A stretch of DNA of 64,000 nt from Azorhizobium caulinodans ORS 571 (GCF_000010525.1 NC_009937.1:2733501-2797500), one strand, 5' to 3'. Shown: positions 8,687 to 18,338, counted from the stretch's first letter. Notes: a model not told the origin generated them from the letters alone. Numbers and translations: made by a program.

Positions 8687-10366
8687 TCAGGCGGCGCGCA
8701 CCGTGGCGAGGAAGCGGTCCACTTCCGCCTTGAGGTGTTCGCCCTCGTTGCTCAGTGCGCGGGCGGAATCGAGCACGGCGCCTGACGCCTCGCCGGTCTC
8801 GGCAGCCCCGCGGGTGACCTGCGCGATGTTGGCGCTCACCTGTTCCGTGCCGGCCGCTGCCTGCTGGATGTTGCGGCTGATCTCCAGCGTCGCAGCGCCC
8901 TGCTGCTCGACCGCCGCAGCGATGGCCTGTGCAATGCCGGCGATGCGGTTGATGGTGTCGCCGATTTCCTTCATCGCCGACACACAGTCCGCGGTGGCGG
9001 TCTGGATCTGGGTGATCTGGTCGCCGATCTCGCCCGTCGCCTTTGCCGTCTGGGTGGCAAGCTCCTTCACCTCGGAGGCCACGACCGCGAACCCCTTGCC
9101 GGCATCGCCCGCCCGTGCCGCCTCGATGGTGGCGTTGAGCGCGAGGAGGTTGGTCTGGGAGGCGATGGCATTGATGAGTTCCACCACATCCCCGATGCGC
9201 CGGGCCGCCTGCGAGAGCTCGCCGATGCGGGTGTCCGTGCGCTGGGCCTGCGTCACCGCCTCGGCGGCGATCTCGCTCGACGACTGCACCTGACGGGCGA
9301 TCTCGGCCACCGAGCTCGAAAGCTCCTCGGCCGCAACCGCCACCGACTTCACGTTGGCCGTCGCGAGATCAGACGCACTCGCCACCTCGCCGGAGAGCGA
9401 GCGGGTGGTGGTCGCGGTCTGGGACAGCGTCGCCGCCGCCCCTTCGAGACGGTCCGTGGAGGCCGAAACGGTCGTGACGATGCCACCGATGGCGCTCTCG
9501 AACAGCGAGGCCAGTTCGCCGAGTTCCGTCTTGCGGCGCTGCTGGGCCGCCTGCTCCATCTCCTTCTGGCGGCCTTCCATCTCCACGGCGCGCTCGGCCT
9601 TCTCGCGGAACACCGCCAGCGCCTTGGCCATGCCGCCGACCTCATCCTTGCGGTCCTGGCCGACGATGGTCACCGACAGGTCGCCATCGGCCACGCGGTG
9701 CATCAGCTCGCCGAGCCGATGGATCGGCCGGGCGATGGAGAACTGGGCCAGCAGGAAGCCGACGACGATGGCCAGCACGGTGCTGCCGCCGATGAGCACA
9801 TAGCTCAGCAGGCGGGCGGACGACGTGTCGGCCTTAAGATCATTGGAGGTTTCGAGGATGACCTTTCCCGCTTTGTCGATCACCGGCGTCGAGGAGCGGC
9901 GCACGGCGGCGATCTGGGGCACGGCCGTCTGCGCGATGGCGCGCGCCTCGGCGATATTGCCCGCCTGCGCCAGCTTGATGCCGCGAACCACCTCATTATA
10001 GGGCTGCTCGAACGACTGGCCGTAGCGGCGATAGAAATCCGCATTCTCGGGGTCGAGCCGCGCCGCCTCGGCGAGAATCTTGTCGATCTCGGCCTTGTAG
10101 GAGGTCACCGTCTTCAGGATGGTTTCGAAGTCCGGTTTTTCATACGCGATCGAGGTCATGAGCCCCGCTTCCCAGTTGTTGGTGCGGATATTGGCCCGGA
10201 CCAGTGCCAGAAGCGCGGGCTCCTGGTTCTCCGTCAAATAGGCGTAACGCTCGATGATCGCAGATGTACGTCCGTTCAGGTAAGCGACCGCGGCCAGCGT
10301 AATAACCCCCGCCAGGATCAAAATAAGTGTTATTTTATAAGCAATTCTAACGTCTTGAATTTTCAT
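8687..10366 (-). CDS. methyl-accepting chemotaxis protein
   Basis: 559 residues. Two membrane segments (about 11-31 and in the stretch beginning [12 protein letters not shown]) flank a periplasmic four-helix-bundle-like sensor of about 150 residues. A HAMP linker ([19 protein letters not shown]) and a long cytoplasmic coiled coil follow. The signalling tip is clear ([20 protein letters not shown], then [15 protein letters not shown]). No C-terminal CheR pentapeptide is present. The ATG at 10366 has a GGGGAACGGGGAC ribosome site, better than an upstream in-frame ATG. It is monocistronic and the ligand is unknown. The 247-nt gap to the divergent TRAP operon has an AT-rich patch at 10318-10365 and no gene. 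Confidence 0.93.
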   Translation of the reverse strand: MKIQDVRIAYKITLILILAGVITLAAVAYLNGRTSAIIERYAYLTENQEPALLALVRANIRTNNWEAGLMTSIAYEKPDFETILKTVTSYKAEIDKILAEAARLDPENADFYRRYGQSFEQPYNEVVRGIKLAQAGNIAEARAIAQTAVPQIAAVRRSSTPVIDKAGKVILETSNDLKADTSSARLLSYVLIGGSTVLAIVVGFLLAQFSIARPIHRLGELMHRVADGDLSVTIVGQDRKDEVGGMAKALAVFREKAERAVEMEGRQKEMEQAAQQRRKTELGELASLFESAIGGIVTTVSASTDRLEGAAATLSQTATTTRSLSGEVASASDLATANVKSVAVAAEELSSSVAEIARQVQSSSEIAAEAVTQAQRTDTRIGELSQAARRIGDVVELINAIASQTNLLALNATIEAARAGDAGKGFAVVASEVKELATQTAKATGEIGDQITQIQTATADCVSAMKEIGDTINRIAGIAQAIAAAVEQQGAATLEISRNIQQAAAGTEQVSANIAQVTRGAAETGEASGAVLDSARALSNEGEHLKAEVDRFLATVRAA

Positions 10367-10613
10367 GTCCCCGTTCCCCTCGCCCTGCAACGGCCCAGCA
10401 TTCGCGCCGTCACGCCCATACCGCAGCGCAGCGATCATTGGACATTCGCTGCCGTTCGTATGTGCTTCATACTAATTCGTAGTTGAACGAGGCTTGCCTC
10501 AGGCTTGCCCTGCGGCATGGGCTGAGTACGATGGCCGCATTGACGGCGCGGCACGTCCGTCGATCAAAACGATTTAACCGGCTGCCAAGGCCGGGCTCAT
10601 CTGGAGGAAGCCC

Positions 10614-11615
10614 ATGTCCCTGTTTTCGCGCGGCCTCGCCGCGGCCTGCCTTGCTGCGTCAGCGCTCATCCTGTCGCCGCTGGCGGCCGATCCCGCGGCC
10701 GCACAGACCAAGCTCAAGTGGGCTCACGTCTACGAGCCGTCCGAGCCGTTCCACACCGCCTCGGTCTGGGCCGCCGGCGAGATCGCCAAGCGCACCAACG
10801 GCCGCTACCAGATCGACGTCTATCCCTCCTCGCAGCTCGGCAAGGAAAGCGACCTCAATCAGGGGCTGACGCTCGGCACCGTGGACATGATCATTTCCGG
10901 TTCGAGCTTCGCCGGAAAGGCCTATCCGCCCATCGGCGTGACCTATTATCCGTATACCTTCCGCGATGCCGACCATCTGCTCGCTTATGCCAAGAGCGAC
11001 GTCTTCAAGGATCTCGCCAAGGGCTATGAGGACAAGACGGGCAACCACATCGTGGCCGTCACCTATTACGGCGTGCGGCAGGCGACCTCGAACAAGCTGT
11101 TCAAGACCTGTGCGGAGATGAAGGGCCTCAAGATCCGCGTGCCCGATGCGCCCGCCTATCTCGCCATGCCCAAGGCCTGCGGCGCCAACATCACCCCCAT
11201 CGCCTTCGCCGAGGTCTATCTCGCGCTCCAGAACGGCACCGTGGACGCGCAGGAAAACCCGCTGACCACCATCGAAGCCAAGAAGTTCTTCGAGGTGCAG
11301 AAGAACATCATCCTCACCGGTCACATCGTGGACCATCTGAACACGGTGCTCTCGCCCTCGCTCTGGGCCAAGCTCTCCCCCGAGGACCGCAAGATCTTCA
11401 CCGACGTGGCGCAGGAAGCGGCCGCCAAGGCCAGCAAGGAAGTGGCCGCCCGCGAGAAGGAACTGATCGCGGTCTTCAAGGAGAAGGGCCTCACCATCGT
11501 CGAGGTGGACACCAACGACTTCCGCGACACGGTGATGAAGAACATCCCGTTCGAGAGCTTCGGCTACCGCAAGGCGGACTGGGAACGCATCCAGGCGCTC
11601 AAGAGCAGCATGTGA
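10614..11615 (+). CDS. TRAP transporter solute receptor, DctP family
   Basis: 333 residues with a signal peptide (cleavage near AAAQ, residues 28-31). DctP-type features are the early KWAHVYEPSEPFH, and LKIRVPDAPAY where the conserved Arg normally salt-bridges the ligand carboxylate, followed by PIAFAEVYLALQNGTVDAQENP. It delivers an organic acid (C4-dicarboxylate, sialic-acid-like or another acid) to the DctQM permease encoded next. The substrate cannot be fixed from sequence. Two hairpins separate it from dctQ, as is common where the receptor is needed in excess. Confidence 0.93.
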   Translation: MSLFSRGLAAACLAASALILSPLAADPAAAQTKLKWAHVYEPSEPFHTASVWAAGEIAKRTNGRYQIDVYPSSQLGKESDLNQGLTLGTVDMIISGSSFAGKAYPPIGVTYYPYTFRDADHLLAYAKSDVFKDLAKGYEDKTGNHIVAVTYYGVRQATSNKLFKTCAEMKGLKIRVPDAPAYLAMPKACGANITPIAFAEVYLALQNGTVDAQENPLTTIEAKKFFEVQKNIILTGHIVDHLNTVLSPSLWAKLSPEDRKIFTDVAQEAAAKASKEVAAREKELIAVFKEKGLTIVEVDTNDFRDTVMKNIPFESFGYRKADWERIQALKSSM

Positions 11616-11623
11616 GACCGGCG

Positions 11624-11644
11624 GGCCGCGCCATTCGCGCGGCC
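11624..11644 (+). terminator. intercistronic hairpin 1 downstream of the TRAP receptor
   Basis: An 8-bp perfect GC stem (11624-11631 with 11637-11644) with a 5-nt loop, 9 nt after the stop. It may stabilise the 5' mRNA segment or attenuate readthrough. Confidence 0.5.
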
Positions 11645-11658
11645 GCCCTGCCCTGCCC

Positions 11659-11690
11659 CCCGGCGGACCTCAGGAGCCGCCGGGTCCTCT
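11659..11690 (+). terminator. intercistronic hairpin 2 before dctQ
   Basis: An 8-bp perfect stem (11659-11666 with 11677-11684) with a 10-nt loop, followed by a pyrimidine-rich TCCTCTCC tract. Likely a partial terminator. Confidence 0.5.
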
Positions 11691-11714
11691 CCTGCCTGAC
11701 TGCCCGGAGTTCCG

Positions 11715-12284
11715 ATGACGGCCGAGGTGCATACACGCGTGACCGGCGAAGAGCTGGCGGAAACCTTCGAACAGGACGTCGAGGTCGATCTCTCCCCCTA
11801 CGCCCCCGAAGACTGGATCACGCTGATCCTGTTCTGGGTGATGGCGGGCCTTGTCTTCCTGCAATTCTTCACCCGCTATGTGCTGAACGACAGCTATGCC
11901 TGGACCGAGGAAGTGGCGAGCTACACGCTGGTGGGCGTCGTCTTCCTCGGTTCGGCCATGTGCGTGCGCCTCTCGCGGCACATCCAGGTGGACCTGCTCT
12001 ACCGTTTCCTGCCGCCCCGCGCCGGGCGCGTGGTCGCAACGCTCGTCGATATCATCCGCATCGGCTTCTTCGCTTATGCGAGTTGGCTGCTGTGGCGCTA
12101 TGTCGGCCTCGTGGGCGACGAGCCCATGGTGATGCTCCAAGGCTCCAAGGGCGTCGTCTACTGGAGCGTGTTCGCCGCCTTCGTGATCATGCTGCTGCGC
12201 GCCATCCAGGTGGCGATCGCCAATTTCCGGCGCGGCTACAGCGTGCTCGAACGCCCCGAAGCCTTTGACAATCTGGAGGCCTGA
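11715..12284 (+). CDS. TRAP transporter small permease, DctQ family
   Basis: 189 residues with four hydrophobic segments (starting near WITLILFWVMAGL, VASYTLVGVVFLG, FFAYASWLLWRYVG and YWSVFAAFVIMLL), the DctQ topology, and an unusually acidic N-terminal extension of about 35 residues. Pairs with the large subunit encoded 3 nt downstream. Confidence 0.9.
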   Translation: MTAEVHTRVTGEELAETFEQDVEVDLSPYAPEDWITLILFWVMAGLVFLQFFTRYVLNDSYAWTEEVASYTLVGVVFLGSAMCVRLSRHIQVDLLYRFLPPRAGRVVATLVDIIRIGFFAYASWLLWRYVGLVGDEPMVMLQGSKGVVYWSVFAAFVIMLLRAIQVAIANFRRGYSVLERPEAFDNLEA

Positions 12285-12287
12285 TCC

Positions 12288-13694
12288 ATGTGGCTGCTGA
12301 TCGGAGCCTTCCTCTCCCTCATGCTGTTCGGCGTGCCGGTGGCGATTTCCATGGCGGTGTCCTCGCTGCTTTACATCGCCGTCTCCGGCACCGTGCCGGA
12401 CGTGGTGGTGGCGCAGCGGATGATCGCCGGCGTCGAGAGCTTCCCGCTCCTCGCCGTGCCCTTCTTCATCCTCGCAGGCAATCTCATGAACATCGCCGGC
12501 GTGACGGGACGCATCTATTCCTTCGCCGTGGCGCTGGTGGGCTGGATGCGCGGCGGCCTCGGGCAAGTGAACATCATCGGCTCGGTGATCTTCTCGGGCA
12601 TGTCCGGCACGGCCATCGCGGATGCTGCCGGCCTCGGCACCATCGAGATCAAGGCCATGAAGGACCATGGCTATTCGACTGAATTCTCGGTCGGTGTAAC
12701 AGCGGCCTCCGCGACCCTCGGGCCCATCATCCCGCCATCCCTGCCCTTCGTGATCTATGGCATGCTCGCCAATGTCTCGATCGGCGCGCTCTTCCTCGGC
12801 GGTGTCATTCCCGGCGCGGTGATGACGCTCATGATGATGGCGACCGTCGCCTGGTTCGCGCACCGCAACAAATGGGGGAGCGACGCCAAATTCTCCTGGC
12901 GCCAGCTCGGCGGGGCGGGGCTTGAGGTCTTCGTGGTGGCGCTGTTTCCCATCGGCGTCTACGTGCTGGTGGAGCTCGGCCTCTCCATCAACGCCTCGGT
13001 GATGATTGCGCTCGCGATCCTGCTGGCGGCGGACTGGTACTTCGACTTCTCCGCCGTGATGGCGCTGATGGCGCCGGTCATCCTCATCGGCGGCATGACG
13101 CTCGGCTGGTTCACGCCGACGGAAGCCGCCGTGGCTGCGGTGATCTGGTCGCTCTTCCTCGGTCTCGTGCGCTACCGCTCCATGACGCTGCGCGCGCTCG
13201 CCAAGGCGACCTTCGACACCATCGAGACCACCGCCTCGGTGCTGTTCATCGTCACGGCCGCCTCCATTTTTGCCTGGCTCCTCACCGCCAGCCAGGCGGC
13301 ACAGGCCCTCTCGGATGCCATCCTCGGCTTCACCCAGAACAAATGGGTGTTCCTGGCGCTGGCGAACCTGCTGATCCTGTTCGTGGGCTGCTTCATCGAC
13401 ACCATCGCCGCCATCACCATCCTGGTGCCGATCCTGCTGCCCATCGTGCTGAAGCTCGGCATCGATCCGATCCACTTCGGGCTCATCATGACGCTGAACC
13501 TGATGATCGGTCTGCTGCACCCGCCGCTCGGCATGGTGCTGTTCGTGCTGGCGCGGGTGGCGAAGCTCTCGGTGGAGCGCACCACCATGGCCATCCTGCC
13601 GTGGCTGGTGCCGCTGATGCTGGCGCTTCTGGCCATCACCTACATTCCCGAGCTCACCCTCTGGCTGCCGCGCATGGCGGGCCTCGGACGCTGA
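12288..13694 (+). CDS. TRAP transporter large permease, DctM family
   Basis: A 468-residue polytopic protein, the sodium-coupled translocation subunit. DctM signatures visible are PFFILAGNLMN near residue 60, GSVIFSGMSGTAIADAAGLG near 100 and PPSLPFVIYG near 150. It is somewhat longer than typical DctM, with extra hydrophobic segments in the middle (around ALMAPVILIGGMTLGWFTPTE). It completes a receptor-DctQ-DctM operon that has no two-component or LysR regulator beside it in this window. Confidence 0.93.
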   Translation: MWLLIGAFLSLMLFGVPVAISMAVSSLLYIAVSGTVPDVVVAQRMIAGVESFPLLAVPFFILAGNLMNIAGVTGRIYSFAVALVGWMRGGLGQVNIIGSVIFSGMSGTAIADAAGLGTIEIKAMKDHGYSTEFSVGVTAASATLGPIIPPSLPFVIYGMLANVSIGALFLGGVIPGAVMTLMMMATVAWFAHRNKWGSDAKFSWRQLGGAGLEVFVVALFPIGVYVLVELGLSINASVMIALAILLAADWYFDFSAVMALMAPVILIGGMTLGWFTPTEAAVAAVIWSLFLGLVRYRSMTLRALAKATFDTIETTASVLFIVTAASIFAWLLTASQAAQALSDAILGFTQNKWVFLALANLLILFVGCFIDTIAAITILVPILLPIVLKLGIDPIHFGLIMTLNLMIGLLHPPLGMVLFVLARVAKLSVERTTMAILPWLVPLMLALLAITYIPELTLWLPRMAGLGR

Positions 13695-13703
13695 CGCAAA
13701 AGG

Positions 13704-13730
13704 AACCGGCGGGGCCTGTCGCCGCCGGTT
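13704..13730 (+). terminator. hairpin after the TRAP operon
   Basis: A 9-bp perfect stem (13704-13712 with 13722-13730) begins 10 nt after the dctM stop. Weak terminator by composition. The remaining gap to 14009 holds a small 7-bp hairpin (13823-13839) and no gene I can support. Confidence 0.55.
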
Positions 13731-14009
13731 CACCATGGTGCAGCGCAAGGAATGTGTGGCACCGACATCACGTATTCACAAAAACGTGATCAAACCCGAC
13801 TGCGCGTGCCCCCGAATGGAGGAACCGAAGATTTCGGTTTCTCAAGGGGTTCACGTCGAAGAGGCGCGGAATTGGGCTCCCGGAGCGGAGTGAAATTCAT
13901 GCGCGGGTTAGCTTCAGGCAAGATACACTCATTCCAGTTTCATAACGCTGTACGATTGCCTTCCGATTGCGGGGTCGCGAGGGCGGAGTTCTGCAGGCGG
14001 AGAATTGGC

Positions 14010-14657
14010 ATGTCAGTTCAACCTGTGACACCGGCTGAGAGCGTGACCCTGCAGTTCGCTGCCAAGCAGGCGCGTGAACTTGCGGAAAACATGGCCGCCG
14101 CCGTCCTCGCCGGCGATATGGCTGCCGCGCAGCGCTATCTCGCGCAGATGCAGGTCAACGATCCTCAGGGCACCGCTGCACTGCGGCAGGTTGGCACGGC
14201 CGACGCCTCCTCCGACCGCCGGTCCGGCTATGGCGCACTCATCACCGCCGTGCAGGTGGGCGATCTCGCCCGCGCCCGCTCCGCCGTGGGCAAGGGTGGT
14301 GAGCCCTCCGACGAGCAGAAGGCCTATGCGCTGGCCGCCCGTGCCGAGCAGCAGGGAATCGCCGCTCCGAAGGTGATCGATGCGGCCAATGCCGGCGCGG
14401 TTCTGATCGACCTCTCCTCGCGTATTGCGGTGGAGACGTCCGGCGCCCGCAGCCATGTTCAGGTCGAAGCGGACAAGAAGCGCGAGACCGGCGTCGAGGC
14501 GGCGTCCGACCCGACCGCGACGGACACCCAGAAGCCCAACGAGCAGCACCTCCCCGGCCCCGGCCAGGAGGAGAATGCCAACGCGCGGTACACGGACGAG
14601 CCCATTCGTTCGCGGGCACAGGTTCTGCACAGCTACAGCCAGTATCTGGCTATGTGA
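14010..14657 (+). CDS. hypothetical protein, Ala-rich, helical
   Basis: 215 residues, not recognised. The start at 14010 (MSVQPVTPAES) has a GGCGGAGAA ribosome site; the frame is open further upstream but that part is Arg-rich and unlike coding sequence. Residues 10-130 look helical and repetitive (AKQARELAENMAAAVLAGDM, then LITAVQVGDLARARSAVGKG). The C-terminal half is hydrophilic (KKRETGVEAASDPTATDTQK) and ends with a conserved-looking AQVLHSYSQYLAM. No signal peptide or membrane segment. It sits 118 nt before a DUF1217 gene; a flagellum-linked role is possible only by that association. Confidence 0.65.
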   Translation: MSVQPVTPAESVTLQFAAKQARELAENMAAAVLAGDMAAAQRYLAQMQVNDPQGTAALRQVGTADASSDRRSGYGALITAVQVGDLARARSAVGKGGEPSDEQKAYALAARAEQQGIAAPKVIDAANAGAVLIDLSSRIAVETSGARSHVQVEADKKRETGVEAASDPTATDTQKPNEQHLPGPGQEENANARYTDEPIRSRAQVLHSYSQYLAM

Positions 14658-14775
14658 GTGCGTCTTCCCTCTGTGGTGGGGCAGGCGGGCGCAGCTCGCC
14701 CGTGAGCCGGCCGATTTCCGGTTGGCTCGTCCCTTGCCCGTGCCGCCCGGCACGGGTCACCACACCGGGTGTCCC

Positions 14776-15552
14776 ATGACGATCGACCTTGGCTCCACCT
14801 ACCTCACCTACTCCTACCTCTCGAAGAATTACGACAAGGCGCTCGAACAGGAAGCGACCACCGGCTCCACCAAGCTGGAGACGGCCAACTTCGAGAAGTC
14901 CATCGGCAGCATCACGAGCGTCGATGATTTCGTGAACAACTACCGGGTCTTCACCTATGCCATGAAGGCCTATGGCCTTGAGGACATGGCCTATGCCAAG
15001 GCCTATATGAAGAAGGTGCTGGAAAGCGACCTCACGGACGACAGCAGCTTTGCCAACAGCCTGTCCGACGGCCGCTTCAAGGCCTTCGCCCAGGCCTTCC
15101 AATCCCTCACCTACGGCGAAGCCGTCAGCAGCGATACCGTGTCGACGGTCGAGACGAAGTACGCCCAGCAGACCATGGAAGACAATGCGGGCGCGAGCGA
15201 CACCGGCGTTCAGCTGGCGCTCTATTTCAAGCGCAACGCATCCACGGTGACATCCGCCTACAGCATCCTGGCGGATGAGGCGCTCTATAAGGTGGTGAAG
15301 GCCACCTATAACATCCCTGACGAGATGTCGAACGCGGGCATCGAAGCCCAGGCGGCGCTGATTTCCAAGCATATCGACATCGAGGAGCTTCAGGATCCCG
15401 ATTATGTGGACAAGCTGCTCAAGCAGTTCTCCATCAAATACGACATCGAGAACAACAGCGCGTCCGATCCCGTGCTCCAGCTCTTCAACGATACCAGCAG
15501 CGTGAGCAGTGACACGGCCGGTGCCATCCTGAACCTGAAGTACGGCGGCTGA
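14776..15552 (+). CDS. DUF1217 family protein
   Basis: 258 residues, acidic, with repeated Tyr/Ala helices (YRVFTYAMKAYGLEDMAYAK, residues about 58-77) and YSILADEALYKVVKATYNIP characteristic of the alphaproteobacterial DUF1217 family. Family members are often encoded in flagellar clusters of rhizobia, but no other flagellar gene is in this window. No signal peptide. The start at 14776 is fixed by the family N-terminus (MTIDLGSTYLTY). A strong terminator follows. Confidence 0.8.
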   Translation: MTIDLGSTYLTYSYLSKNYDKALEQEATTGSTKLETANFEKSIGSITSVDDFVNNYRVFTYAMKAYGLEDMAYAKAYMKKVLESDLTDDSSFANSLSDGRFKAFAQAFQSLTYGEAVSSDTVSTVETKYAQQTMEDNAGASDTGVQLALYFKRNASTVTSAYSILADEALYKVVKATYNIPDEMSNAGIEAQAALISKHIDIEELQDPDYVDKLLKQFSIKYDIENNSASDPVLQLFNDTSSVSSDTAGAILNLKYGG

Positions 15553-15558
15553 CCGCCA

Positions 15559-15603
15559 GCCGGGGGCGGGCCATTGGCCTTGGCACCGCCCCCGGCCTTT
15601 TCC
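15559..15603 (+). terminator. rho-independent terminator after the DUF1217 gene
   Basis: An 11-bp perfect GC stem (15559-15569 with 15586-15596) followed by CTTTTCC, starting 7 nt after the stop. Confidence 0.85.
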
Positions 15604-15714
15604 GCAGGCAAATGAAATTGCCTTCGCTCAAGGCGGAAGGTCGCGCCTCAACGCATGTTGCATACGTCGCCGCGCGCCGGCGCGGCTTCCGGAAACAGGC
15701 GGATAAGCGATCCC

Positions 15715-17118
15715 ATGACGACCGAATTCCTCCAGAACCGCACGTTCGACGAACTCGCCATCGGCGACAGTGCCTGCATCACGCGGGCGGTCAGCGAGGA
15801 GGACATCAAGCTGTTCGCCGCCGTCTCCGGCGATGTGAACCCGGCGCATATGGACCCGGCTTACGCCGCCACCGCCATCTTCGGGCACGTGGTGGCCCAC
15901 GGCATGTGGACGGGCGCGCTGGTCTCAAGCGTGCTGGGCACCGAACTGCCCGGCCCCGGCACCATCTATCTGGAGCAGGACCTGCGCTTCCGCCGCCCCG
16001 TCTCGCCCGGCGACCTGATCACCGCCATGGTCAAGGTGGCAGAGAAGCGGCCGGAGAAGAAGATCGTCATTCTGGAAACCCGCTGCACCAATCAGGACGG
16101 GACAGACGTGCTCACCGGCACGGCGACGGTCATCGCCCCCACCGAGAAGCTGCGCCTGCCCCGCATGGCGGTGCCGGAAATCTCGGTGCGTCCGCAGACC
16201 CATTACGAGGCCTTCATCACCCGGGCCCGCAATCTGCCGACCATGACGGTGGGCGTCGTCCATCCGTGCAGCGCCGAAGCCCTTCAGGCGGCGATCGAAG
16301 CCAGAGACGAAGGCCTGATCGATCCCGTCCTCATCGGCCCTGAGGCCAAGATCCGGTCAACGGCGGAAGCCGCCGGCATATCGCTGGATGGCCTGCGCAT
16401 CGAACCGGCCGCCCACAGCCATGCGGCGGCCGCGCGGGGCGTGGAACTTGCCGCCGCAGGTACCGTGTCGGCGCTCATGAAGGGCAGCCTGCACACGGAC
16501 GAGATCCTCGGCGCCGTCGTCGCCTCCGGCTCCGGCCTCAGGACCGAGCGTCGCATCAGCCACGTCTATGCGCTCGATGTGCCCACCTATCCCAAATCGC
16601 TGATCGTGACGGACGCGGCGATCAACATCGCCCCCACCCTCGCGCAGAAGCGCGACATCTGCCAGAACGCCATCGACCTCCTGCACCGCCTCGGCGTGGC
16701 GGAACCCCTCGTGGCCGTGCTGGCCGCCGTGGAGACGGTCAACCCCGACATGCCCGCGACGCTGGACGCCGCCGCTCTCAGCATGATGGCGCAGCGCGGC
16801 CAGATCACCGGCGCCAAGGTGGACGGGCCGCTCGCCTTCGACAATGCGGTCAGCTTCGCCGCCGCGCGCATCAAGGAGATCGTCTCGCCCGTCGCCGGGC
16901 AGGCGGACATCCTGCTGGTGCCGAACCTCGAGGCGGGCAACCTCCTCGCCAAGCAGATGATCTATCTCGCCGGCGCCGATGCCGCCGGCCTCGTGCTCGG
17001 GGCGCGCGTGCCCATCATCCTCACCAGCCGGGCGGATTCGCTGCGGGTACGCCTCGCCTCGGTGGCGCTCGCCAAGCTGTCCATCGCCGGTGGCCATGCG
17101 GTGGCGGTGCCCGCATGA
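15715..17118 (+). CDS. MaoC-like hydratase / phosphate acetyltransferase fusion
   Basis: 467 residues. The N-terminal part (about 1-140) is a hot-dog MaoC-type (R)-enoyl-CoA hydratase domain with DVNPAHMD and the catalytic-His segment VVAHGMW. The C-terminal part (about 165-467) is a phosphate acetyl/butyryltransferase (acyl-CoA plus Pi to acyl phosphate plus CoA), with LMKGSLHTDEIL, the HVYALDVP strand and NLEAGNLLAKQ. Fused enoyl-CoA hydratase/Pta proteins are known from rhizobia. The stop overlaps the acetate kinase start (ATGA), so acyl phosphate made here is the expected kinase substrate. ATG at 15715 chosen at the domain start. Confidence 0.92.
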   Translation: MTTEFLQNRTFDELAIGDSACITRAVSEEDIKLFAAVSGDVNPAHMDPAYAATAIFGHVVAHGMWTGALVSSVLGTELPGPGTIYLEQDLRFRRPVSPGDLITAMVKVAEKRPEKKIVILETRCTNQDGTDVLTGTATVIAPTEKLRLPRMAVPEISVRPQTHYEAFITRARNLPTMTVGVVHPCSAEALQAAIEARDEGLIDPVLIGPEAKIRSTAEAAGISLDGLRIEPAAHSHAAAARGVELAAAGTVSALMKGSLHTDEILGAVVASGSGLRTERRISHVYALDVPTYPKSLIVTDAAINIAPTLAQKRDICQNAIDLLHRLGVAEPLVAVLAAVETVNPDMPATLDAAALSMMAQRGQITGAKVDGPLAFDNAVSFAAARIKEIVSPVAGQADILLVPNLEAGNLLAKQMIYLAGADAAGLVLGARVPIILTSRADSLRVRLASVALAKLSIAGGHAVAVPA

Positions 17119-18308
17119 GCCGACACATCCTGCTCACCTTCAATCCCGGCTCCTCCACGATCAAGCTGGGCCTCTTCGATGCGAGCCCGGAGGCCGTCCG
17201 CCGCATCGGCAAGGGCGTCATCGACCTGCGGCACAAGCCGCTGGTGCTGAACATCGTGGAAGGCCGCAGCACGGCCGAGATCCCGCTGAAGGCCCAGGTG
17301 ACCGATGACCTGCATGAGGTCATCGAGGAAACGCTCTCCTGGCTTGCGCACCATTTCGAGGTGGCCGAGCTGACGGCCGTGGGCCATCGCGTGGTTCATG
17401 GCGGCGACCGGTTCAGCGGGCCGGTGCGCATCACGCCGGAGGTGGCGGGCGCCATCGCCGATGTCGTGCCGCTCGCCCCCCTTCACCAGCCCCACAGCGT
17501 GCGGCTCATCAAGGCCATCAGCCATCTGCGGCCCGACCTGCCGCAGGTCGCCTCCTTCGACACCGCCTTCCACCGGACCCAGCCGGATGTGGCGCGCCGT
17601 TTCGCCATTCCCCGCGCGCTGTTCGACGCCGGCATCAAGCGCTACGGCTTCCACGGTTTGTCCTACAAATACATCGCCTCGGCCCTCGCCCGCGTCGCGC
17701 CGGAGGCGGCGAAAGGTCATGTGGTGGCGGCGCATCTCGGCAGCGGAGCGAGCCTCTGCGTGCTGAAGGGCGGCCTCAGCCTCGACAGCAGCATGGGCTT
17801 TTCCACCCTCGACGGCATTCCCATGGCGACCCGCTGCGGCGCGCTCGACCCCGGCGTCCTGCTGCATCTGCTGACGCAGGGCGGACAGAGCGTCGCCGAG
17901 GTGCAGGACATGGTCTATTACCGCTCGGGCCTCCTCGGCCTGTCCGGCATCAGCGCGGACAGCCGCGATCTCATCGGCAACCCGGCCCCCGAGGCACGCG
18001 AGGCGCTGGCGGTCTTCGCCTTCCGCATTGCCCGCGAGGCCACCGCGCTGGCGACCAGCGGCGGCGGGCTCGATACGCTGGTCTTCACTGCCGGCATTGG
18101 CGAACATCAGCCGGAGGTCCGCTCCGCCGTCTGCGCGCATCTGACCTGGCTCGGCGTGAAGCTCGATCCGGCCGCCAATGCCGCCAATGCGACCCGCATC
18201 AGCACGCCGGACAGCCGCGTCGGAATATTCGTCATCCCGACCGATGAGGAACAGGTCATCGCCGACGAAGCCTTCGGAGTCCTTCACACGGGAGAGGCGT
18301 CACACTGA
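17115..18308 (+). CDS. ackA: acetate kinase (acetate/propionate/butyrate kinase family)
   Basis: 397 residues, normal length. ASKHA-fold motifs are present: NPGSSTIKLG (10-19), GHRVVHGG, SFDTAFH, RYGFHGLSYKYI, GFSTLDGIPMATRCG and TAGIGEHQPEVR. It makes ATP from acyl phosphate and ADP, or the reverse during acetate activation. It is translationally coupled to the MaoC-Pta fusion, forming a Pta-Ack module for reversible acetyl-CoA/acetate interconversion or acyl-CoA overflow during polyhydroxyalkanoate or fatty-acid turnover (inference). Confidence 0.96.
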   Translation: MSRHILLTFNPGSSTIKLGLFDASPEAVRRIGKGVIDLRHKPLVLNIVEGRSTAEIPLKAQVTDDLHEVIEETLSWLAHHFEVAELTAVGHRVVHGGDRFSGPVRITPEVAGAIADVVPLAPLHQPHSVRLIKAISHLRPDLPQVASFDTAFHRTQPDVARRFAIPRALFDAGIKRYGFHGLSYKYIASALARVAPEAAKGHVVAAHLGSGASLCVLKGGLSLDSSMGFSTLDGIPMATRCGALDPGVLLHLLTQGGQSVAEVQDMVYYRSGLLGLSGISADSRDLIGNPAPEAREALAVFAFRIAREATALATSGGGLDTLVFTAGIGEHQPEVRSAVCAHLTWLGVKLDPAANAANATRISTPDSRVGIFVIPTDEEQVIADEAFGVLHTGEASH

Positions 18309-18338
18309 CCGCCGCTGCGCAAGCGGGCCGACCTCGGG

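Noticed and set aside
11670..13748. Minus-strand frame of nearly 700 codons opposite dctQM
   Set aside because: Extreme His/Asp/Gly bias; dctQ and dctM are complete on the plus strand.
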